DNA of 20,998 bases, taken from NCBI GenBank assembly GCA_044375275.1, contig JBILMZ010000031.1:1-20998 (forward strand), written 5' to 3'. Origin of the DNA: SZUA-430 sp044375275. Lineage in GTDB: Bacteria; Pseudomonadota; Alphaproteobacteria; Micropepsales; Micropepsaceae. Positions within the stretch are counted from its first letter, which is position 1. The number at the start of each line of letters is the position of its first letter. The position numbers were made by a program, and so were the translations under genes. Shown piece after piece: positions 1 through 6,153 of the stretch. The notes beneath the pieces are model-generated. The model was given only the letters and a program-made list of their open reading frames with translations, made no database searches and was not told the origin of the DNA.

Positions 1-300
1 CTCATGGCCGTCTGGCTCGACGAGATCGATTACAGCCCGGCCTATGACATCGCCATGCGCGAATGGGCCCGGACCTCTCCAAAAGTGGCGCGCCTGGTGC
101 GGGAGGTTGACGAGGAGCGTATCCAGGGTTTCCAGCGCCTGTTCCAGGATGCGGGTTACGACGAGGCCGAAGCCAACATTCGCGCGCGCGTCACGTACTA
201 CCATCAGGTCGGATACTATGCGATTGGCGTGAAGGAGGCGAGGAACTCACGCCTTGAGCTCGCAGACCTGTACTTCCGGATCCTTACAGGTTTCGAGTAG
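1..300 (+). CDS. TetR/AcrR-family transcriptional regulator, C-terminal part (5' truncated by window edge)
   Basis: The reading frame is open from base 1 to a TAG at 298-300, so only the last 99 residues are in the window. The helical sequence with a VREVDEERIQGFQRLF segment, then AGYDEAEANIRARVTYYHQVGYYAIG, resembles the ligand-binding and dimerisation domain of TetR-type repressors; the DNA-binding HTH must lie upstream and is not visible. The in-frame ATG at 4 is probably internal. The gene converges on the TonB-receptor gene, whose stop lies 55 bp away. As the only regulator in the catabolic cluster it is the natural candidate to bind the shared palindrome at 2581 and 9416, but that link is an inference. 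Family assignment is fairly sure; ligand unknown. Confidence 0.75.
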   Translation, partial: LMAVWLDEIDYSPAYDIAMREWARTSPKVARLVREVDEERIQGFQRLFQDAGYDEAEANIRARVTYYHQVGYYAIGVKEARNSRLELADLYFRILTGFE

Positions 301-311
301 GAGAGGAGGGT

Positions 312-343
312 GCGAAGGGCGGCCCGGACCTGCCACCCTTCGC
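312..343. terminator. Probable bidirectional terminator hairpin between convergent genes
   Basis: GCGAAGGG (312-319) and CCCTTCGC (336-343) form a perfect 8-bp stem around a 16-nt loop. It lies between the stop of the TetR-type gene and the stop of the TonB-receptor gene. No clear T run follows on either strand, so it may be a weak or factor-assisted terminator. Confidence 0.5.
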
Positions 344-355
344 CCTGCGTGCTGG

Positions 356-2479
356 TCAGAATGCGACCGACGCGCCTATACCGATCGTGCGGGGCCGCGG
401 ACGCGGACCCTTTGCCGGCACGACGGTGCCTGCCGCATAGACCGGCGTATCGTCGTCCGTGAGGTTCTGGCCGAACAGGTAGATCGTCAGCGGGCCATTC
501 GCGACACCGGCGATGTCGATGCCGAAGCGGGCGTTGACCTTTTCGTGGCCCGGAATGACCGCGATATCCACCACCGACCCCGGCGGGAAGAAGCCGAGAA
601 GCGGGGTGAGGCTGCGCAACGTGCTCTGCACCTCGCCCTTGTAGCCGTAGTCGACGCGGCCAAAGAACTCCATGTTGTCGCCGATCGGGCGGCGGTAGTC
701 TGCGGAGATCGATGCCGTCCACGCCGGCACAAGGTCCAGCGGGTCGCCGGGAAGATTGTTGATGCTGGCCGTGTCATACTGCATGTCGGTCCAGCTCAAC
801 GTGCCGGTCAGCGAGAGGTATTCGTTTGCGCGACCCGTCAGGGCCAGGTCAGCGCCCCAGCCGGAAGCCTTGCCGCCGTTGATCGTGTAACCTTGGAACA
901 GTGACGTGCCGGGCACGGGGATCTGCACGTCAGACCATTCATTGCGATAGACTGAGGCATCCACGATCAGCTTGCCGTCGAGGAGCTTCTGCTTGGTGCC
1001 GATTTCGTAAGACCAGAGGCCTTCCGGATTGAAGTCGATTGCGCCGCCGACAGGGACGAGCGAGGGATTGTTGAAACCACCCGTGCGGAAGCCCTTGGCT
1101 GCGTTGGCGTACAGGAGCCCGCCATTGTCGAGCGTGTATGACAGGTTGATCCGCGGATTGAATGACGAGAACTTCTGCGTATCGCTTCGTTCGGTTGGAG
1201 AGGCGAAGGGCGACCGGAGCACGCGGGTCTGGTCATCCTCGAAGTAGCGACCGCCGACCGTCAGTTCGACCTTTCCGAAGTCATAGCCGGCTTCGGCATA
1301 GAACGCCCACATCCTGGAGTCGAAATCGTCGGGGCGACCCAGCGCCGGGGTGGGCGGGATCGTCAGGACCACATCAGCGGACTTACGCGTCTCTTCGTAA
1401 TCGGTATAGGTGAGCCCTGCGAGATAGCGGAACGGTCCTTCACTGTTGGATGTGACGCGCAGTTCCTGTGTGGTGCGCGTTGACTCGCCAAAAGTGCGCG
1501 AGCCAAAGGCGAACACGCCGAAGAAGTCATCCGTGGTCGTCTGGCGAGAGAAATAGCCGCTTGAGCCCGTGACCGTCACGGCGCCGGCATCGTAGTTCAG
1601 CACGAGGTTGCCGATCGACTGCTCGTCGCTCGTGGCTTCGCCGAAACCCGTGGCGTCGAGGTAGACGCGCGCGTTCGTGCCGTAGTCCTTCTCGGCCTGG
1701 TCCATGTCCTGATAGACCCACAGCAGCGAGCCTGAGAACTGGTCGCTCGGCTGGAACAGTGCCTTGGCGCGGAAGGTGCTGAACTCGACCCCGTTGCGGT
1801 CCTTGCCACGCGGGGTGTCGATGAAGCCACCCGTGTCCTCGAACTGCGCGGCAGCGCGGATCGCGAGCTGGTCCTTTACCAGCGGTACGCTGAGTGCGCC
1901 CTGGTAGACCTGAGAGATGTCGCCATCCTCGATGAAGCCGACCTGCGCCTTGGCGCGGCCTTCGATGTCGGTCAGGTTCGGTGCGGCCGTGATGTAGCGG
2001 ATCGTGCCGCCCATCGAGCCTTCGCCGTATAGGGTCGGCTGCGGGCCGCGTGCAATCTCGATGCGCTCGAGGTCAAAAATTCGGATCGAGGGGCCAGCGG
2101 CTACGCCGCGGGGGGCAATCGACATTTCGTCGAGGTAGAGGCCTACTGTCGGCGCGCCTGCCTGCTGGGCGATGCCGCGCAGTTCAACGCGCTCGAAGCC
2201 TGCGCTCGACTGGCTGATGGCGAGACCGGGAACTGCTGACTGCATGTCCTGCAGGGATTCCACGTTGCGCGCCTCGATTTCGGCGGCGGTGACTGCGGTG
2301 ACCGAGGCCGGCACCTCAAGCAGGCGCTGGCTTCGACGCTGCGTGGTCACGACAACCTTCTCGACGGTTTCCTTGGCTTCGGGAGCGGCCGCACCCGTGG
2401 CAGGTTGTGCCGATGCCGTGCCGGCGACCGCCAGAAGGGCCAGTACCGATGTTGCCGAGAATAGAATTTTCCTTGTCAT
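356..2479 (-). CDS. TonB-dependent outer-membrane receptor
   Basis: This 707-residue protein should be a TonB-energised outer-membrane barrel importing a scarce substrate. Residues 1-24 are a Sec signal peptide ending in the cleavage site ASA|QP. A TonB-box-like segment EKVVVTT (40-46) is followed by the plug domain (about 52-165: LEVPASVTAV, LQDMQSAVPGL, ERIEIARGPQPTLYGEGSMGG). The rest is a 22-strand-type barrel with the typical GLLYANAAKGFRTGGFNN segment and a final aromatic residue (ASVAF). This matches the large sphingomonad/caulobacter receptor family, which takes up many compounds besides siderophores. It diverges from the dipeptidase gene across a 251-bp region holding a palindromic operator, and its predicted TTGACA -35 box touches that operator. 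Substrate not deducible; the context suggests a peptide-like compound. Confidence 0.95.
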   Translation of the reverse strand: MTRKILFSATSVLALLAVAGTASAQPATGAAAPEAKETVEKVVVTTQRRSQRLLEVPASVTAVTAAEIEARNVESLQDMQSAVPGLAISQSSAGFERVELRGIAQQAGAPTVGLYLDEMSIAPRGVAAGPSIRIFDLERIEIARGPQPTLYGEGSMGGTIRYITAAPNLTDIEGRAKAQVGFIEDGDISQVYQGALSVPLVKDQLAIRAAAQFEDTGGFIDTPRGKDRNGVEFSTFRAKALFQPSDQFSGSLLWVYQDMDQAEKDYGTNARVYLDATGFGEATSDEQSIGNLVLNYDAGAVTVTGSSGYFSRQTTTDDFFGVFAFGSRTFGESTRTTQELRVTSNSEGPFRYLAGLTYTDYEETRKSADVVLTIPPTPALGRPDDFDSRMWAFYAEAGYDFGKVELTVGGRYFEDDQTRVLRSPFASPTERSDTQKFSSFNPRINLSYTLDNGGLLYANAAKGFRTGGFNNPSLVPVGGAIDFNPEGLWSYEIGTKQKLLDGKLIVDASVYRNEWSDVQIPVPGTSLFQGYTINGGKASGWGADLALTGRANEYLSLTGTLSWTDMQYDTASINNLPGDPLDLVPAWTASISADYRRPIGDNMEFFGRVDYGYKGEVQSTLRSLTPLLGFFPPGSVVDIAVIPGHEKVNARFGIDIAGVANGPLTIYLFGQNLTDDDTPVYAAGTVVPAKGPRPRPRTIGIGASVAF

Positions 2480-2551
2480 GTCTGCCCCCCAATTGGCTTT
2501 TCCGGCACATCGCTGCCGAACGCTTAAGTTACACTTGACCAGATTGCAGCA

Positions 2552-2581
2552 ACGTTAGGTTGAGTTTCCCGAAACTGTCAA
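2552..2581 (-). promoter_or_regulatory. Putative sigma-70 promoter of the TonB-receptor gene
   Basis: On the minus strand a consensus TTGACA (2581-2576) is followed after 18 bp by TAACGT (2557-2552), a weak -10. The -35 abuts the ATACA-N4-TGTAT operator. The spacer holds a further 12-bp palindrome, GTTTC-CC-GAAAC (2564-2575), which might bind a second regulator. Confidence 0.5.
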
Positions 2582-2600
2582 TACATCACTGTATCGTGAT
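2581..2600. promoter_or_regulatory. Palindromic operator, site 1 (ATACA-N4-TGTAT-C-GTGAT)
   Basis: ATACA (2581-2585) and TGTAT (2590-2594) form a perfect inverted repeat with a 4-bp centre, followed by C and GTGAT. An overlapping pair ATCAC (2585-2589)/GTGAT (2596-2600) adds symmetry. The site lies exactly between the TTGACA -35 of the leftward receptor gene and the TTGCGC -35 of the rightward dipeptidase operon, where a bound repressor would block both. The same motif recurs at 9416-9434. Confidence 0.6.
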
Positions 2601-2628
2601 TGCGCATTCGCCGAGTTGGTGCTCTATT
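2600..2628 (+). promoter_or_regulatory. Putative sigma-70 promoter of the dipeptidase/deiodinase-like operon
   Basis: TTGCGC (2600-2605) and TCTATT (2623-2628) are separated by an ideal 17 bp. The -35 begins at the last base of the palindromic operator. A 20-bp tandem duplication follows directly after the -10, so the transcript would start inside it. Predicted by eye only. Confidence 0.45.
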
Positions 2629-2667
2629 TTGGGTACCGGCTGTTGTCTTTGGGTACCGGCTGTTGTC
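2628..2667 (+). repeat. Perfect 20-bp tandem duplication in a promoter/leader
   Basis: TTTGGGTACCGGCTGTTGTC occurs at 2628-2647 and again, with no mismatch and no gap, at 2648-2667. It lies between the predicted -10 box and the dipeptidase start codon at 2731. Perfect identity suggests recent duplication, for example by replication slippage. Any effect on expression is unknown. Confidence 0.95.
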
Positions 2668-2730
2668 GGCCTGCCATGGCTGGGATTTCATACGTGATGG
2701 ACTGGTACGGGCTTTCGGAGATCGGAGAGC

Positions 2731-3720
2731 ATGGCAAAGATTAACGCCAAACGGCTGATTGAGGGGTCCCTTGCCTGGGACAATCACGGCTGCATGCCGC
2801 TTCGTCCCAACGACACGAAATTCCTGCCGCAACTCGCCCGATACAAGAAAGCCGGTTTTGATGTGGTGAGCCTCAATGCCGGATTTGACGCCGAACCCTG
2901 GACCAACACGGTGGCTATGCTTGCGCACTTCAGGCAATGGATCAAAGCGCATGATGACAAGTACCTGCTCATCGATACCGTGAAGGACATAGGCGCGGCG
3001 CGACGGACGGGACGCCTCGGCATCCACTTCGACATCGAAGGCGGTTCTGCGCTCGACGGACGACTTTCGATGGTGGAGTTCTATTACGACCTCGGCGTTC
3101 GCTGGATGCTCATGGCCTATAACCGGAACAATCTGCTGGGCGGCGGCTGCCAGGACGAGGAAACGGGGCTGACGAAGTTCGGGCGTCAAGTCATCGACGA
3201 AATGAACCGTGTCGGCATGGTACCCTGCTGCAGTCACACCGGCTATCGCACCACGATGGACGTGATGAACCGCTCGAGCAAGCCGGTGATCTTCTCTCAC
3301 TCCAACCCGCAGGCGCTCTGGAACCACAAGCGCAACATTCGGGACGAGGCGATCAGGGCCTGCGCGAAGACAGGCGGCGTCGTGGGCATCAACGGGATCG
3401 GCATCTTTCTCGGGCCCAACGACACCCGTTCCGAAACGTTTGCCCGGCACATCGATTACGTGGTCCAGCTGGTGGGCCCGGATCATGCGGGCCTCGGGCT
3501 CGACTATGTTTTCGACCAGGAAGAACTATTGGAATACCAGCGCAAGAACCCTCACCTGTTTCCCCAATCGGAAGGCTACACGTTGGGGCCTGGGCTCGTT
3601 CCGCCGGAGCAGCTGGCAGATATCACCGAGTGCCTGATCCGGAAAGGCTACGCAACCCGGGACATCAGGAAGATCCTTGGCGGAAACTTCATGCGGGTCG
3701 CGCGGGAGAGCTGGAAATGA
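2731..3720 (+). CDS. Peptidase family M19 (membrane/renal-type) dipeptidase
   Basis: A 329-residue protein of the renal dipeptidase family, binuclear zinc enzymes that cleave dipeptides and some amides including D-residue and beta-lactam substrates. Family landmarks are present: E103 in HFDIEGG, H169 in CCSHTG, H190 in IFSHSN, R201 in KRNIRDE and D258 in GLGLDYVFD. The N-terminal metal motif HxD reads H19-G20-C21, so the usual aspartate ligand is cysteine. There is no signal peptide, so the enzyme is probably cytoplasmic, unlike the GPI-anchored mammalian forms. A GGAG at 2717-2720 lies ten bases before the ATG. Its stop codon overlaps the start of the next gene (ATGA), implying translational coupling with the deiodinase-like flavoprotein. 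Family assignment is firm; the substrate is not known. Confidence 0.92.
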   Translation: MAKINAKRLIEGSLAWDNHGCMPLRPNDTKFLPQLARYKKAGFDVVSLNAGFDAEPWTNTVAMLAHFRQWIKAHDDKYLLIDTVKDIGAARRTGRLGIHFDIEGGSALDGRLSMVEFYYDLGVRWMLMAYNRNNLLGGGCQDEETGLTKFGRQVIDEMNRVGMVPCCSHTGYRTTMDVMNRSSKPVIFSHSNPQALWNHKRNIRDEAIRACAKTGGVVGINGIGIFLGPNDTRSETFARHIDYVVQLVGPDHAGLGLDYVFDQEELLEYQRKNPHLFPQSEGYTLGPGLVPPEQLADITECLIRKGYATRDIRKILGGNFMRVARESWK

Positions 3721-4436
3721 CGAAGGAAGAGGAGTTTGACTACAAGCGGTTGACGTCCCACCTGCCTCAGCCGGAATTCATACCGCTGCCTGACTACCGA
3801 CGCTATCCAGAACGCGAAATGGTCGCGCGCGCCCAGGCTTTCTACGAAGACATGGGGCGCCGTCGGACAACACGACACTTCTCGAGCGAGCCTGTGCCGC
3901 GCCGCCTGATCGAATTGGCCATGCTGACTGCCGGAACGGCACCGTCGGGTGCCCACAGGCAGCCCTGGCGCTTTGTTGCGATCGACGACCCCGCCATCAA
4001 GGCCAGACTGCGTGAGGCTGCCGAGATCGAGGAATTGAAGACCTACAAGGAGCGCATGACGGCTGAATGGCGCGAGGCACTGCATGTGCTGGGGACGGAT
4101 CACATAAAAGAGCACATGACGGTCGCTCCATGGATCGTCGTGCTCTTTGCGGAAAAATTCGGGATCAATCCTGATGGTTCACATCGCAAGAATTACTACG
4201 TCGACGAGAGTGCTGGAATAGCGGCAGGCCTCTTCATCGCGGCCATCCATGCGATGGGTCTTGTAACGCTGACCCATACGCCAAACCCGATGGGGTTCCT
4301 GCGTGAGCTCCTCGGTCGTGGTAGCAACGAGAAACCCTTCATTGTATTTCCCGTTGGCTATCCGGCACCGGATGCCAAGGTTCCTGCCCTTGCACGCATG
4401 AGGCCCGAGGTGTTCATACAGTGGAACGCATCCTAG
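3717..4436 (+). CDS. Iodotyrosine deiodinase-like nitroreductase-fold flavoprotein
   Basis: This 239-residue protein belongs to the FMN-dependent nitroreductase superfamily and looks closest to iodotyrosine deiodinase (IYD), which reductively removes halogen from halotyrosines. Shared features recalled from the human enzyme include RRR-TTRHFSSEPVP (48-61), TAGTAPSGAH (71-80), GLVTLTHTP (181-189), LLGR (198-201) and FPVGYP (211-216). The three residues that grip the amino-acid zwitterion in IYD (Glu, Tyr, Lys) occur as E106, Y110 and K131 with the same spacing (4 and 21). Unlike mammalian IYD there is no membrane anchor. ATG at 3717 overlaps the dipeptidase TGA; a longer upstream frame is only dipeptidase sequence read in another phase. 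It converges on the DUF885 gene with 3 bp between stops. A generic nitroreductase remains possible, but the active-site match favours halotyrosine-like substrates. Confidence 0.85.
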   Translation: MTKEEEFDYKRLTSHLPQPEFIPLPDYRRYPEREMVARAQAFYEDMGRRRTTRHFSSEPVPRRLIELAMLTAGTAPSGAHRQPWRFVAIDDPAIKARLREAAEIEELKTYKERMTAEWREALHVLGTDHIKEHMTVAPWIVVLFAEKFGINPDGSHRKNYYVDESAGIAAGLFIAAIHAMGLVTLTHTPNPMGFLRELLGRGSNEKPFIVFPVGYPAPDAKVPALARMRPEVFIQWNAS

Positions 4437-4439
4437 CGA

Positions 4440-6137
4440 TCAGCCCCGGTCTTGAAGGGCGATCCAGTCGTCGACAATGGCTTCGAGCACTGGCAGCGGA
4501 ACGGCGCAGGCTGTCATCACGACCTCGTGGAATGCGCGCAGGTTGAAGCGGGGTCCCAGCGTCTTCTCGGCCTTTGCGCGCAGACCCCGGACCTTCAGCC
4601 CCCCGATCTGGTAGCCCAGCGCCTGCGCGGGCAGGGCGGCGTAGCGATCGACCTCTGCGGCGATTGTGGCGCGCGACAAAGTGAGCCGCGCGGCCATGTA
4701 GTCGATCGCCTGTTCGCGGCTCCAGTCGTACCAGTGGATGCCTGTATCCACGACGAGGCGTGCGGCACGCCACATCTCCATCTCGAGCCGGCCGTAATGA
4801 TGGTGAGGCGTCTGGTAGATGCCCAGCTCGAGGCCGAGTTGCTCGCAATAGAGTGCCCAGCCCTCGATGCAGGCCGTGTACTTGATGGCGCCATGGCGCC
4901 GGAACATCGGCAGTTCGTCGATTTCCTGCATCAGGCCGATATGCATCAGGTGGCCGGGCCATGCTTCGTGCACGGCCACGGCCGGGATGATGTAGGTCGG
5001 GCACTTTTCGGGCAGGCTGCTTACCCAGAAGATGCCGGCGGATGAGCGGTCGCCGGGGTTGGGTTGTGCATAGGCCGGCGGCATGGCGGCCGCCATCGCT
5101 GGCGGGATCGAGTCAACACCATAGGTCATGCGCGGGACGCGGCTGAAGAATGCCGGGATCTTACCGTCGATCCGCTTGCAGGTACGCTCAGCAAGGCCCA
5201 GCAGATCGTCTGCGGACGTTGCGCGGAAGGCCTTGTCGTTCACCAGGTGGTGGCGATATCCGTCGACATTTCCGGCGAAGCCGGCATCAGCGGCAACGGC
5301 ATCGATCTCCCTGCTGATGCGCTCGACCTCGGCAAGTCCGAGTTCGTGGATCTGCTCGGGCGTCATGTCGGTCGTCGTGAACCATTTGACCAGAACCCGG
5401 TAGTGTTCCTTGCCATCATCCGTCGCGGCACAGGAAAGTGACGTGCGTGCGCCATCGGCAAGCTCTGTCTCGAGCAGGTTCGCAAATGCCTGCAGCGACG
5501 GGAACAGTCCATCGCGGACAATCACTTCCGCGCGGTTGCGTTCGCCATCGATCACGGGGCTCTTCGCCACGGTGCGGCGGAACGGGCTCAGCCATGGTGA
5601 TGTCTCTGGCTTGCCTGCGATCAGGGCGCGGGTGTTTGCCTTTGCGCATTCCAGCACTGCCTGCGGATAGCGGTAGCCCGCCGCGTGCCCGAGGCGCAAG
5701 TTCTCCATTGCATCGGCCATGTAGGCCGGCAGCATTGCCAAGCGGTCGGTGAATCGCCGCGCGCCGTCGGCATCGGAAAAGCCGGTGGAATTGGCCCAGA
5801 ACACGGTCGTGAAGTCGGGCCCTGCCGGGAAGATCGAAGGTCGCAGGTGGGCCTTGACATCATGCAGCCGTCGCAAGCGATCAAGTTCGTGGTCGAGTAT
5901 TGCGACGGTCGCGCGTTCGGTGCCTGAGAGCGCCGTGGCATCGATCCCGTCGAGTTCAACGCGCAGTGCGCCTGCGCGTGCGTTGCGACGCTCGTGGTCG
6001 GCGGCGGACTCGCGGAATACCACCGCGTCTTTCGTTTCCTCGCCCGCCATGACGGCTGTCAGGGGGATCTCCTCGCATTCGAAGCGCCAATAGCGCTCAG
6101 CAAGGGCTGCGAGTTGCTGCGATGGTGAAGGTGGCAT
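4440..6137 (-). CDS. DUF885 family metallopeptidase-like protein
   Basis: A 565-residue DUF885 protein, a family with a zincin-type active site. The metal motif is H390-E-A-W-P-G-H396, with a likely third ligand E425 in EGWALYCEQLG, and the C-terminal ALGYQIGG segment (506-513) is also typical. No signal peptide is seen, so a cytoplasmic oligopeptidase-like role fits. The open frame extends upstream to about 6386, but that part antisenses and overlaps the M3 peptidase gene. The ATG at 6137 lies 16 bp after the M3 stop with a GAGGT ribosome site in the gap, so it is the likely start. It is the last gene of the leftward hydrolase-M3-DUF885 operon. Family is secure; peptidase activity is inferred from the motif. 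Confidence 0.92.
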   Translation of the reverse strand: MPPSPSQQLAALAERYWRFECEEIPLTAVMAGEETKDAVVFRESAADHERRNARAGALRVELDGIDATALSGTERATVAILDHELDRLRRLHDVKAHLRPSIFPAGPDFTTVFWANSTGFSDADGARRFTDRLAMLPAYMADAMENLRLGHAAGYRYPQAVLECAKANTRALIAGKPETSPWLSPFRRTVAKSPVIDGERNRAEVIVRDGLFPSLQAFANLLETELADGARTSLSCAATDDGKEHYRVLVKWFTTTDMTPEQIHELGLAEVERISREIDAVAADAGFAGNVDGYRHHLVNDKAFRATSADDLLGLAERTCKRIDGKIPAFFSRVPRMTYGVDSIPPAMAAAMPPAYAQPNPGDRSSAGIFWVSSLPEKCPTYIIPAVAVHEAWPGHLMHIGLMQEIDELPMFRRHGAIKYTACIEGWALYCEQLGLELGIYQTPHHHYGRLEMEMWRAARLVVDTGIHWYDWSREQAIDYMAARLTLSRATIAAEVDRYAALPAQALGYQIGGLKVRGLRAKAEKTLGPRFNLRAFHEVVMTACAVPLPVLEAIVDDWIALQDRG

Positions 6138-6153
6138 GTGGTCGGACCTCGTA

